Assembly: GCF_000420945.1 (NCBI RefSeq)
Contig: NZ_ATVX01000001.1
Coordinates: 186,001-250,000, forward strand
Direction of reading: 5' to 3'
DNA from: Butyrivibrio sp. VCB2006
Lineage (GTDB): Bacteria > Bacillota > Clostridia > Lachnospirales > Lachnospiraceae
DNA: 64,000 nucleotides
Shown here one piece after another: positions 37,451-45,912 of the stretch (position 1 is the first letter of the stretch; each line of letters starts with the position of its first letter). A program made the position numbers and the translations under genes. The notes under the pieces were generated by a model. The model saw only the letters and a program-made list of their open reading frames with translations. It made no database searches and was not told where the DNA came from.

Positions 37451-38461
37451 ATGGCAGCTAAAACAACGGATTTTCCGGCAAAACAAAGACAACTGAATGA
37501 AGATATTAAACAGGGCAACTTTAAGCAGTGCTATCTTGTATATGGAGAAGAGGCATATCTTCGTAACCAGAACAGGGACAAGCTTGTAAAGGCTCTTGCC
37601 GGAGAAGGTACATCAATGAATTTTTCCAGGTACGAGGGAGATGGCCTTAATCCCGGGGAAATAATAGATATGGCAGAGACAATGCCGTTTTTATCTGATA
37701 AAAGGGTTATCCTGGTAGAAAACAGTGGCTTTTTTAAGGGGGGATGTCCGGAGCTTTCGGAGTACCTGAAAAGCCCTTCAGAGACAACTTTCTTTATATT
37801 TGCAGAAAAGGAAGTTGATAAGCGTAAAGATATTTATAAGACTGTTTCCAAGACGGGCTTTGAAATCTGCTGCGATGAGCAGGATGAGAATACTCTCAAG
37901 AACTGGATAGCAAGTAAGGTTAAGTCTGAGGGCAAGAATATTTCGCCCAGAGCTCTGGCCTTTATGATAGACAGAGTTGGTACAGATATGTCCAATATCA
38001 GCACAGAGCTTGAAAAGCTTATCTGCTATTGTCTTGATCGAGATGAGATCACGGAAGATGATATTGAAGCGGTCTGTGCTAACTGGCTTACCAACAGAAT
38101 TTTCGCCATGACAGATGCCATAGTTGAAAAGAATCAGAAGAGAGCTATAAATCTGTATTACGATCTTTTGGCGTTAAAAGAACCGCCGGCCAAGATACTG
38201 GCTTTGATAACAAGGCAGTTTAATCTTATGCTTCAGGTCAAAGAGATGAATGAAAATCACAAGGACAATGGCTCCATAGCAAGTGCTGTTAAGCTGGCAC
38301 CGTTCCTTGTGGGAAAATATATCAATTGGGCTAAAGGATATTCCAAGCAGGAACTGATGGATGCGCTTGAGCTGTGTGCTGCCAATGACGAAGCAGTCAA
38401 AAAAGGTAAGCTTGACTACATCATAAGTGTAGAAATGGTCATAATCAAATGCACAGCCTGA
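37451..38461 (+). CDS. holA: DNA polymerase III subunit delta
   Basis: 336 residues, normal length. HolA is the clamp-loader subunit that opens the beta clamp. Recognisable parts are CYLVYGEEAYLRNQNRDKLV, the FLSDKRVILVEN strand, and the C-terminal collar domain with RQFNLMLQVKEM and KYINWAKGYSKQELMDALEL. The comEC-holA order is conserved. The rpsT gene often found next to it is absent here. Confidence 0.92.
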   Translation: MAAKTTDFPAKQRQLNEDIKQGNFKQCYLVYGEEAYLRNQNRDKLVKALAGEGTSMNFSRYEGDGLNPGEIIDMAETMPFLSDKRVILVENSGFFKGGCPELSEYLKSPSETTFFIFAEKEVDKRKDIYKTVSKTGFEICCDEQDENTLKNWIASKVKSEGKNISPRALAFMIDRVGTDMSNISTELEKLICYCLDRDEITEDDIEAVCANWLTNRIFAMTDAIVEKNQKRAINLYYDLLALKEPPAKILALITRQFNLMLQVKEMNENHKDNGSIASAVKLAPFLVGKYINWAKGYSKQELMDALELCAANDEAVKKGKLDYIISVEMVIIKCTA

Positions 38462-38542
38462 TGGAGTTCTTTTGCCGGGCATTTGTTACAGAATTTGAAA
38501 TATATTCATTTAAGGATTATACTAGACAAAGGTTTTTTAATA

Positions 38543-38556
38543 CTAGATTAATCTAG
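38543..38556 (+). promoter_or_regulatory. Perfect 14-bp palindrome CTAGATTAATCTAG
   Basis: Gap-free self-complementary site 28 bp upstream of the TTG start of the DUF1653 gene. It could be an operator; no promoter hexamers are clear around it. Confidence 0.45.
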
Positions 38557-38583
38557 ATATTGTATGCTTGAGGAGGAACAGCT

Positions 38584-39201
38584 TTGGATAGACCAAGACC
38601 ACAAGAACTTTACAGACATTTTAAGGGGAACCTATACCAGATAGTTACTATAGCTACCCACTCCGAGACCAGAGAGGAAATGGTGGTTTATCAGGCACTT
38701 TACGGAGACTACAAGGTTTACGTAAGACCGCTTGATATGTTCATGTCTGAGGTTGACAGAGCTAAGTATCCCGACGTGACACAGAAAATGAGATTTGAAA
38801 GAGTATCTGCCACAGATAATAAGGCGGCAGAGCCTGAAAGAGCCAAGATTAAAGTATCAGAGCCTGAGGCATCTTTGTCTACTCCAAGTATGGAACAGCA
38901 GCGCGAGAATTTCCGCAAGGAGCCATATAAGCCTTCCAAGGTTATGGAGAAGAGCGTTGATGAGGAAGCGGAAGAGCTTAAGCTTGATCCGCTGGTTATT
39001 CAGTTTATGGACGCAGATCTTGCGGCTGATAAAAACGACATTTTGTCCAAGCTTCGTCCTACAATAACTAATGATATGATTGATATTATGGCCATGTCTC
39101 TTGGTGTTGTTGTTAACGAGGGAGACGTATACGACAGATTTAATGATCTGAGAACTTGTCTTAGTACTATGGAGAAATTTGAGAGTACTAGATTAAGATA
39201 A
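38584..39201 (+). CDS. DUF1653-domain protein
   Basis: 205 residues starting with TTG at 38584, supported by a perfect AGGAGG seven bases before it and by the protein beginning at the domain. The N-terminal ~75 residues are DUF1653 (RHFKGNLYQIVTIATHSETR, MVVYQALYGDYKVYVRPLDMF). The rest is charged and helical with no known domain; the last ~75 residues (VIQFMDADLAADKNDILSKL onward) look like a second small helical unit. Function unknown. It precedes a glycosyltransferase. Confidence 0.8.
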   Translation: MDRPRPQELYRHFKGNLYQIVTIATHSETREEMVVYQALYGDYKVYVRPLDMFMSEVDRAKYPDVTQKMRFERVSATDNKAAEPERAKIKVSEPEASLSTPSMEQQRENFRKEPYKPSKVMEKSVDEEAEELKLDPLVIQFMDADLAADKNDILSKLRPTITNDMIDIMAMSLGVVVNEGDVYDRFNDLRTCLSTMEKFESTRLR

Positions 39202-39233
39202 ATAATTATGAGGTTTAAGGAGTTTTACCAGAA

Positions 39234-40259
39234 ATGAAATTACTTTCAATTGCAGTGCCATGCTACAATTCTGAGAGCTATATGGAGAAGTGTATTGATT
39301 CTCTGCTCGTAGGAGGAGAGGACGTTGAGATACTTATTGTAGATGATGGCTCCAAGGATAAAACAGCTGAGATCGCTGATGCGTATGCAGCCAAGTATCC
39401 AACTATTTGTAAGGCAATCCACAAGCCAAACGGAGGTCACGGAAGCGCAGTTAATGCCGGTATCGAGAATGCAACAGGCCTTTTCTTTAAGGTAGTTGAT
39501 TCAGACGACTGGGTAAAAGAGATAGCTTACAGAAAGATTTTATCTACACTGTCAGAACTTGCAGGAGGAGAGACACAGCTCGATCTTCTCATCAGCAATT
39601 TCGTATATAACAAGGTTGGCGAAAAAAGACATAAGGTAATGCGCTACAACAGGATGTTCCCTATTGAACAGCTCTTTACCTGGAAGGATATCAAGAGAAC
39701 TCCTAAAGGACATTATCTTTTGATGCACTCAGTAATATTTAGGACTAAGCTCCTTAAGCAGTGCGGCCTTAAGTTACCTGAGCACACCTTCTACGTTGAT
39801 AATATTTACGTATTTAATCCACTTCCATTTGTTAAGACCATGTATTATCTGGATATTAACTTCTATTATTACTACATTGGAAGAGAGGATCAGTCAGTTA
39901 ACCAGAAGATCATGCTTTCCAGAATTGATCAGCAGCTTCGTGTTAATAAGCTTATGGTTGACTACTATGTTGAGAACTATGGTATGATTCGTTCTCAGAG
40001 AGAGCGTCATAAATACATGTTCAACTATCTTGAGATTATCACAGCTATATCATCTGTTCTTCTTATTACAGAGGATACACCTGAGAATCTTGCCAAGAGA
40101 AAAGAGCTGCTTGAATATATCAAGGAAAAGAACTATCTTTTATATCTGAAGATAAGATACAGTATCGAAGGTACATATATCTACCTTCCGGGAAAGGGCG
40201 GCAGAAAGATCACTCTGGCCGGCTATAAGCTTCTTCAGAAAATCTTCCACTTTAACTAA
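39234..40259 (+). CDS. Glycosyltransferase family 2
   Basis: 341 residues. The GT-A fold starts with LLSIAVPCYNSESYMEKCID, followed by ILIVDDGSKDKT, NGGHGSAVNAGIENA and the metal-binding VVDSDDW. The C-terminus lacks membrane helices, so it is a cytoplasmic sugar transferase, perhaps for capsule, teichoic or lipid-linked sugars. AAGGAG precedes the ATG. It is about 100 bp before a PAP2 phosphatase and near a lipid kinase, a grouping that fits envelope lipid or glycan work. Confidence 0.9.
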   Translation: MKLLSIAVPCYNSESYMEKCIDSLLVGGEDVEILIVDDGSKDKTAEIADAYAAKYPTICKAIHKPNGGHGSAVNAGIENATGLFFKVVDSDDWVKEIAYRKILSTLSELAGGETQLDLLISNFVYNKVGEKRHKVMRYNRMFPIEQLFTWKDIKRTPKGHYLLMHSVIFRTKLLKQCGLKLPEHTFYVDNIYVFNPLPFVKTMYYLDINFYYYYIGREDQSVNQKIMLSRIDQQLRVNKLMVDYYVENYGMIRSQRERHKYMFNYLEIITAISSVLLITEDTPENLAKRKELLEYIKEKNYLLYLKIRYSIEGTYIYLPGKGGRKITLAGYKLLQKIFHFN

Positions 40260-40273
40260 AACGATTAAAGTGG
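40247..40273 (+). promoter_or_regulatory. Hairpin CCACTTTAA / TTAAAGTGG at the end of the GT2 gene
   Basis: Perfect 9-bp arms with a 9-nt loop that overlaps the stop codon. No T-run follows, so it is probably not a full terminator. Confidence 0.5.
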
Positions 40274-40360
40274 TAAAGTAAGTGAAAGAGTTATTTGTTT
40301 TGCCATCAGGATATGAATCCGAATAGACGGTATGTATTTTGATGTATATGAGGAAAAATT

Positions 40361-41074
40361 ATGAAAAAGTTTTATGAAGAGTGGACTGGGCGTAAGGTGG
40401 GTAAAGAAACTCGCATGGACCTCTTAAAGCTTGCCATGCCAATCTTTATCTATGCTCCCATTTACTTGTCATGGTTCATCATGATTGAGAAACATAAGTT
40501 TTCGCATTATGCAGTGATCCACACAGCAGTAGATGATTACATTCCATTTTGCGAAGTCTTTATCATCCCATATTTTATGTGGTTTGCTTATGTTTCACTA
40601 ACACTAATGTTCTTTATGTTTTCATTTGACGTAGAGGATTATTACAAGAATTTCTTCTTCCTGGCAACAGGAATGACGATTTTCCTAGTTATATCTACTC
40701 TTTTCCCTAATATGCATAACCTGAGACCTGCAGTTATGCCAAGGGACAACGTATTTACTGATCTTGTGAAGTTTATATACAGCTCGGATACTCCGTCTAA
40801 TCTTTGGCCAAGTATTCATGTATATAATTCAATTGGCACCATGATAGCAGTTCATCACAGCAAGCGCTTTAACAAAAAGGGTACAATAATAATGGACATC
40901 ATTGGTTGGCTCATTATTCTGTCTACAGTATTTGTTAAGCAGCATTCATTCTATGATGTAACAACAGCCTTCATCATGGCGATCATATTCTATATTATGT
41001 TCTACCACACATCACTTCTGGACAGCTTCTGTATCAGACAGGAGGAGAAGGTGGCAGTACATTACAACAGTTAA
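40361..41074 (+). CDS. PAP2-superfamily membrane phosphatase
   Basis: 237 residues, five or six membrane helices. The three phosphatase motifs are readable: an RP in FPNMHNLRPAVMPRD, the PSIH signature in LWPSIHVYNS, and the final His/Asp in KQHSFYDVTTAF. These enzymes remove phosphate from lipids such as phosphatidate or undecaprenyl diphosphate; the substrate is not readable. It starts MKKFYEEWTGRK and has GAGGAAAAATT before the ATG. A terminator follows. Confidence 0.85.
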   Translation: MKKFYEEWTGRKVGKETRMDLLKLAMPIFIYAPIYLSWFIMIEKHKFSHYAVIHTAVDDYIPFCEVFIIPYFMWFAYVSLTLMFFMFSFDVEDYYKNFFFLATGMTIFLVISTLFPNMHNLRPAVMPRDNVFTDLVKFIYSSDTPSNLWPSIHVYNSIGTMIAVHHSKRFNKKGTIIMDIIGWLIILSTVFVKQHSFYDVTTAFIMAIIFYIMFYHTSLLDSFCIRQEEKVAVHYNS

Positions 41075-41090
41075 TTTATTGCATATTTTA

Positions 41091-41125
41091 AGCCCTGCCA
41101 GATTTGATATTTGGCAAGGCTTTTT
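41091..41125 (+). terminator. Rho-independent terminator after the PAP2 gene
   Basis: AGCCcTGCCA pairs with TGGCAaGGCT (10-bp stem with one mismatch), then TTTTTAT. It lies between convergent genes. Confidence 0.8.
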
Positions 41126-41140
41126 ATGTGTGAGGAAAAT

Positions 41141-42130
41141 TTAGTTCATCATTCGAAGCTTTTGTGCAAGGCATTCCCAGGTTATGTGATCTGATTTAAC
41201 AGATACTTCTCCGTCGGTGTGTACCCACATAGGTTTATCAGTTTTGATAGTGACCTTTTGTACCACGTGATGTCCTACTCCCTTTATCCAATAATAGTTT
41301 CCGATAAAAGACATGGGGAGTGCCAGAAACATTCTTGCTTTTGGCATATCACCGGCATAAACAAGATCAAACTTTCCGTCAGTAAGATCTGCCTTGGGAG
41401 CAAAGTTAAAGCCGCCGCCTTCATAGTGATGGACCATAGCAGCAATGAAGATAAATCGCTTTAAATGAATGGTCTCTTTGTTGTCGAGAATAATATCGCA
41501 AGGTACACGCTCTGCGCCAAGGAGCTGTCTGAGCGCAATTGAACCGTAGGTAAGTTTACCAAGCCCAAGTTTGTTGAGAAAATTCTTGGTACCTGAAGAT
41601 AAAGCCTGCTCACATACAGCTGCGTCAAAACCTATTCCTGAGCTTACATCAAACAGTCTTGTGACTGAGATCTTGTCATCATGAAGTCTGGAGGTCTCTC
41701 TTGACATGGAACCGTAGGTCAGTTTTCCAAGATCCAGAGTTCTTACATTTTGGCCTTCTGTTATCTGGTCGATAAGATCGTCAATCTTTTTGGGATATGA
41801 AAGATCTCTTGCAAAATCATTACTTGAACCCATTGGAATATAACCTACAAGAGTGTTATTAAAATCCTGGATTCCGTTTATTACTTCATTAAGTGTTCCG
41901 TCTCCACCAAGAACAACAAGTTTTATGGTATCATCAACATTGCTGCCGGTTTCATCAGCTAATGCGGCTTTTGATGTGAGGTTTTTGGCAAGCCTTGTTG
42001 CATGGCCCGGTCCCTTTGTGAATACAGCTCTGTATTCCAATCCTTTTTCGTCGAATTTCCTTTCAAGCTTCTCCCAAATCTCTTTTCCCTTACCGGATCT
42101 GGCAGATGGGTTAACAATGCAGTAGTACAT
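41141..42130 (-). CDS. Diacylglycerol / lipid kinase family protein
   Basis: 329 residues, DAGK catalytic fold. It begins YYCIVNPSARSGKG and contains the nucleotide site VVLGGDGTLNEVINGI and GYIPMGSSNDFARDL. Such enzymes phosphorylate diacylglycerol or related lipids in the membrane. Convergent with the PAP2 phosphatase, which could carry out the opposite reaction; that pairing is only suggestive. It is divergent from glyA. Confidence 0.88.
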   Translation of the reverse strand: MYYCIVNPSARSGKGKEIWEKLERKFDEKGLEYRAVFTKGPGHATRLAKNLTSKAALADETGSNVDDTIKLVVLGGDGTLNEVINGIQDFNNTLVGYIPMGSSNDFARDLSYPKKIDDLIDQITEGQNVRTLDLGKLTYGSMSRETSRLHDDKISVTRLFDVSSGIGFDAAVCEQALSSGTKNFLNKLGLGKLTYGSIALRQLLGAERVPCDIILDNKETIHLKRFIFIAAMVHHYEGGGFNFAPKADLTDGKFDLVYAGDMPKARMFLALPMSFIGNYYWIKGVGHHVVQKVTIKTDKPMWVHTDGEVSVKSDHITWECLAQKLRMMN

Positions 42131-42257
42131 CTCTTTGGCCTTTCAGTTATGTAATTATAATCTATTATGAAACAGGAAAAATCTTGTTAAATAATAAATT
42201 AATGTAATAATTATAGCATTTTTTTCTCTGGTATGTTACGATATGCAAGATGTTGCT

Positions 42258-42292
42258 TTAACGCATTGCATTGTAAAAGAAAAATGCGTTAA
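42258..42292 (+). promoter_or_regulatory. 10-bp inverted repeat TTAACGCATT / AATGCGTTAA upstream of glyA
   Basis: Perfect arms at 42258-42267 and 42283-42292 with a 15-bp spacer. A third half-site, GCGTTAA, lies at 42319-42325 just before the ribosome site. It is a candidate operator or leader hairpin controlling glyA. Confidence 0.55.
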
Positions 42293-42341
42293 CAGTAAAA
42301 TCTGGGAAGGAATAAAAAGCGTTAATAGGAGGAGTCGAAGT

Positions 42342-43580
42342 ATGTATTCATTGGAAGAACTGCGGGCAGTAGACCCGGAGATTGCATCTCTTATTGAGAA
42401 AGAGGTAGATCGTCAGAACGATCACATTGAACTTATTGCATCAGAGAACTGGACCAGTAAGGCAGTAATGTCAGCTATGGGTAGCCCGCTGACCAACAAA
42501 TATGCAGAAGGACTCCCGGGGAAAAGATATTACGGCGGATGCTATGTTGTTGATGAAGTAGAGAAGATCGCTATAGAAAGAGCTAAAGAGCTGTTCCACT
42601 GCGACTATGCAAATGTTCAGCCTCACTCAGGAGCTCAGGCAAATCTTGCAGTACAGTTTGCACTGCTTCAGCCCGGCGATACAATTATGGGTATGAACCT
42701 TAGCCAGGGCGGACATCTTACACATGGAAGCTCAGCTAATATCTCAGGAACTTATTATAAAGTAATTCCTTATGGCGTTGACGAGAACGGCGTTCTTGAC
42801 TATGAGGAAATGTACAGACTTGCAGTAGAGCACAAGCCTAAGCTTATTATTGCCGGTGCTTCAGCTTACTGCAGAACAATTGATTTCAAGAAATTCAGAG
42901 AAGCTGCTGATGCATGCGGAGCAGTTCTCATGGTAGATATGGCTCATATTGCCGGACTTGTGGCTGCAGGTGTTCATCCTAGCCCATTCCCATATGCTGA
43001 TGTAGTTACTACTACTACGCATAAGACTCTTCGTGGACCAAGAGGAGGACTTATCCTTTGGAATCAGGCAGCTCAGGACAAGTACAAGTTCAATAAGGCA
43101 GTATTCCCTGGAATTCAGGGTGGCCCTCTTGAGCATGTTGTTGCTGCCAAGGCTGTATGCTTCAAGGAAGCTCTTTCTCCAGAGTTTACAACCTACGGAC
43201 AGAATGTTGTTAAGAATGCCAAGGCTCTTTGCAAGGGACTTATGGACAGAGGCATCAAGATTGTATCAGGTGGTACAGATAATCACCTTATGCTGGTTGA
43301 TCTTACAAACTTTGGACTTACAGGAAAAGAAGTAGAAGCTTGGCTTGACGATGCTCATATCACAGCTAACAAGAACACTATTCCAAATGAGCAGCAGTCA
43401 CCATTTGTTACTAGCGGTATTCGCCTTGGAACTCCTGCTGTAACAACTCGCGGAATGAATGAAGAGGATATGGACAAGATTGCTGAGGCCATCGCTATTG
43501 TTATTAAGAGCAAGGGCGAGAAGAACGACGAGGCCAGAGCAATTATTGCAGAGCTTACAGCTAAGTATCCTTTGAAGTAA
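42342..43580 (+). CDS. glyA: Serine hydroxymethyltransferase
   Basis: Interconverts serine and glycine while charging tetrahydrofolate. 412 residues from the ATG at 42342 behind TAGGAGGAG; the open frame upstream to 42243 is leader. Signature segments are [21 protein letters not shown], and the PLP Lys in [15 protein letters not shown]. Single gene with its own terminator. Confidence 0.96.
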   Translation: MYSLEELRAVDPEIASLIEKEVDRQNDHIELIASENWTSKAVMSAMGSPLTNKYAEGLPGKRYYGGCYVVDEVEKIAIERAKELFHCDYANVQPHSGAQANLAVQFALLQPGDTIMGMNLSQGGHLTHGSSANISGTYYKVIPYGVDENGVLDYEEMYRLAVEHKPKLIIAGASAYCRTIDFKKFREAADACGAVLMVDMAHIAGLVAAGVHPSPFPYADVVTTTTHKTLRGPRGGLILWNQAAQDKYKFNKAVFPGIQGGPLEHVVAAKAVCFKEALSPEFTTYGQNVVKNAKALCKGLMDRGIKIVSGGTDNHLMLVDLTNFGLTGKEVEAWLDDAHITANKNTIPNEQQSPFVTSGIRLGTPAVTTRGMNEEDMDKIAEAIAIVIKSKGEKNDEARAIIAELTAKYPLK

Positions 43581-43665
43581 TTTTAAAATTAAGGATAGCA
43601 GTCTCCGGTAACAAATCCAATATATGGTTGACTGGAATTGACTGTATATAGAACATAGGAAAAAG

Positions 43666-43712
43666 AAACTACGGGTAAATCGGAATTTTCTTCGATTTAC
43701 ACGTAGTTTTTT
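43666..43712 (+). terminator. Rho-independent terminator after glyA
   Basis: Long stem: AACTACG plus GTAAATCG pairs with CGATTTAC plus CGTAGTT, with one internal mismatch, a 10-nt loop, then a T-rich tail. It lies about 86 bp after the stop. Confidence 0.92.
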
Positions 43713-44004
43713 CTTTTTACGGTGATTTTGATGGGGATATTGAAGTCAAAAAGTCTGACAAATCTCACTACTCGATGTAAATAACCAAGTGCATTGTTTG
43801 GAATATTGATAATTGTCTAATAGTAATTACGTGTGAAATGATAAAAAAGTCCTATGCCACGTAATGGCATCTGAAACAGGATTGAGTCAGGGAAGATGAT
43901 ATGCACGAATTGTATATAATGAATATACAATTATAATAATTAGCAGATAATTAAACAATTTACATGCAATTATCAAATTAATCAAATAAAAAACAAAATA
44001 TGTA
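43713..44004. other. Non-coding AT-rich gap with two hairpins
   Basis: No gene is seen. ATGCCA-CGTAA-TGGCAT (43854-43870) is flanked by TCCT and AGGA that can close an outer stem. AATTGTATAT-AATGA-ATATACAATT (43908-43932) is a perfect 10-bp hairpin. No promoter-terminator pair links them, so they may be remnants, operators or a small RNA. Confidence 0.5.
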
Positions 44005-44033
44005 TTGACAATTTAAAACCTCATGCATATAAT
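44005..44033 (+). promoter_or_regulatory. Perfect consensus sigma-A promoter of the candidate ncRNA
   Basis: TTGACA (44005-44010), exactly 17 bp, TATAAT (44028-44033). Predicted start is near 44040. No coding sequence lies in the ~390 bp downstream before a terminator. Confidence 0.9.
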
Positions 44034-44039
44034 AAAAGC

Positions 44040-44428
44040 ATCTAAAGAAACAAAATACTTCTCCAAAGATATTCAGATCCACCGGAGAAAGAAAGGCAGG
44101 TACAGTCCAAAGGGATAGTTAGTTAAAATATTCAGAGAAAGGATGGTACGGACCACCAAACTAAGAAGTTAGTATTATAAAAAGTATTAAAGATTTAAAG
44201 TTTTGTTTGTTAGGATTTAAAGTATTAGAACGACAGCTATCGAGTACATGATAAGTGGTAATTGTAATATAAACATCTTACAGCCACAGCATATGAATGC
44301 AAAAGTTAATGGAAAGAATGAGCTGAGAAACTGGAGGATCAGTCCGTTGGACGAAATAAAGGAAGTTAATAAGTACTCGGCATAGGGCAGAAGCAGGTTT
44401 TATCGATGAAGCTTCTGCCCTTTCGTTT
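44040..44428 (+). ncRNA. Candidate structured non-coding RNA, about 385 nt, class not recognised
   Basis: It is bounded by a perfect promoter and a terminator. Local helices include TTCTCC / GGAGAA (44059-44089), ACTAA-GAAG-TTAGT near 44160, GCAT-ATGA-ATGC near 44290, and GTCC-GTT-GGAC near 44342. A direct repeat GATTTAAAGT occurs at 44192 and 44214. No open frame of useful length exists. I checked by eye for tmRNA, RNase P RNA, 6S RNA and c-di-GMP riboswitch hallmarks and found none. The next gene has its own promoter, so this is probably a free-standing RNA rather than a leader. Confidence 0.65.
44384..44428 (+). terminator. Terminator of the candidate ncRNA
   Basis: 11-bp perfect stem AGGGCAGAAGC with GCTTCTGCCCT, a 16-nt loop, then TTTCGTTTT. 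Confidence 0.85.
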
Positions 44429-44445
44429 TGCGCATTTTTACAAAA

Positions 44446-44475
44446 TTGTACTCCGTATGGAAACTATGTTAAAAT
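44446..44475 (+). promoter_or_regulatory. Probable promoter of the Pel locus
   Basis: TTGTAC (44446-44451), 18 bp, TAAAAT (44470-44475). The -10 is bracketed by ACTATG / CATAGT inverted arms (44463-44468 and 44481-44486). Confidence 0.65.
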
Positions 44476-44497
44476 TAAATCATAGTATGCACATTTT

Positions 44498-44538
44498 CAG
44501 ATGACCATAAGACATGGTTTTTACATTGAAGTCATCTG
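44498..44538 (+). promoter_or_regulatory. Leader hairpin CAGATGAC / GTCATCTG before the Pel locus
   Basis: Perfect 8-bp arms separated by 25 nt, in the ~95-nt leader of the first gene. It could be an operator or an RNA element. It does not match the c-di-GMP riboswitch core that I know. Confidence 0.5.
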
Positions 44539-44576
44539 GTTTACGAATATAGTTTACAGGGAGTTTTCAGGGGAGA

Positions 44577-45857
44577 ATGGGAAGATTAGAAGAACAGGAT
44601 TTTGATGAGAAGAGACTGGCCAGGAGACAGCGCAGGAAAAAGAGTCAGCTCATGGCCTTTATTATACTTGTTACCACTTTAGTACTAATTATTGTTGCAG
44701 GGGCCTTTGGCTTTTACTCAATAAGGAAGGTCGTTAATGCCCATAAGGCAGAGAAGGAAGAAGCTGCGGCTGCAGCTATTAGTTCAGCCCAGGAAGTTGT
44801 AATAGAAACACCGCAGGAAACTACTCCGGAGCCTGAAGAAATGACTCAGGGAGATGTTCTTGAAGAGATAGTTAACAGCTGCATAAGTGAGCTTACATTG
44901 GAGGAAAAAGTGGCAGGGCTTTTCATGGTCACACCTGAGCAGCTTACAGGTGTAGAAACTGTGGTTAAGGCCGGATCAAGCACACAGGATGCACTTTCCA
45001 AATATGCAATTGGAGGTCTTTTCTATTCAGCCAAGAATCTCAAATCCAAAGACCAGATCATGGAGATGCTAAGGAACACTTCGGATATGAGTAAGTATCC
45101 ACTTTTTATGGCTGTTAAAGAGGACGGAAGTGGAAATGGAGCGATAGAAGCTTCGCTTGGTTCTCTCGAGGCAGGAGAAATAAACAATTCCGATACAGCC
45201 TATAATGCAGGTAATGTGATAGGAACAGCTATGTTTGGATATGGCTTTAACTTCGATATTGCGCCTGATCTTGATATTACAGAAAACGGTAAATATGGCC
45301 AGGAGATGGAGTCTGTGGCAGATATTACAGTTTCATTGGCTTCAGGCCTTCATGATGGCGGGGTTACAACCTGTGTATATCAGTTCCCGGTTGCTGCTGA
45401 TACCAAATCAGAAATGGTTACAAACGAGATTTCCAAGGAAGAACTTACCACATCATCATATGTTGTATATCAGAGGGCAATAGGTGATGGTGGTGCAAAG
45501 GCAGTGATGATGAGTAATGTATCGCTTCCTAATATCACCGGAGACAATACTCCTGCATCTCTTTCATCTGTGATGATTTCCGATGAACTAAGAGGTATGC
45601 TGGGATTTGATGGAGTTGTAGTAACAGGCCCACTTAATGAGGCGGCTGTCACTGAATATTACACATCCGGAGAGGCTGCTGTTAAGGCAATTTCAGCAGG
45701 GGCGGATGTTGTATTTCTTCCAGAGAATTTTGAGGAAGGCATTCAGGGAGTATTAGAGGCTGTAGGAAACGGAATTATTACCGAAGACAGAATAAATGAG
45801 TCTCTAAGGAGAATATACAGACTAAAGTATGCCGGCAAAGTTACCGAAATAAAATAA
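44577..45857 (+). CDS. GH3-like extracytoplasmic protein lacking catalytic residues
   Basis: 426 residues. A basic N-terminus (ARRQRRKKSQ) and one membrane helix (~residues 25-47) anchor it with the body outside. After an acidic, Ala-rich linker comes a NagZ-like GH3 barrel: LTLEEKVAGLFMVTPEQLTGV, NFDIAPDLDI and GFDGVVVTGP. In active enzymes the last motif carries the Asp nucleophile; here G351 is in its place. The usual KHFPGHG loop reads YQFPVAAD. It is therefore probably not a hydrolase and may bind glycan. First gene before pelD. Confidence 0.82.
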   Translation: MGRLEEQDFDEKRLARRQRRKKSQLMAFIILVTTLVLIIVAGAFGFYSIRKVVNAHKAEKEEAAAAAISSAQEVVIETPQETTPEPEEMTQGDVLEEIVNSCISELTLEEKVAGLFMVTPEQLTGVETVVKAGSSTQDALSKYAIGGLFYSAKNLKSKDQIMEMLRNTSDMSKYPLFMAVKEDGSGNGAIEASLGSLEAGEINNSDTAYNAGNVIGTAMFGYGFNFDIAPDLDITENGKYGQEMESVADITVSLASGLHDGGVTTCVYQFPVAADTKSEMVTNEISKEELTTSSYVVYQRAIGDGGAKAVMMSNVSLPNITGDNTPASLSSVMISDELRGMLGFDGVVVTGPLNEAAVTEYYTSGEAAVKAISAGADVVFLPENFEEGIQGVLEAVGNGIITEDRINESLRRIYRLKYAGKVTEIK

Positions 45858-45912
45858 TAGATACTATCAATATAGCATTAATGGATTGTTTACTTTGGAA
45901 TCAAGGGCCAAG

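Noticed and set aside
44040-44428. tmRNA, RNase P RNA, 6S RNA or c-di-GMP riboswitch
   Set aside because: No tRNA-like ends or tag codons, no GAGGAAAGUCC-type RNase P core, too long for 6S, and no c-di-GMP-I or -II core. The following gene has a separate promoter.
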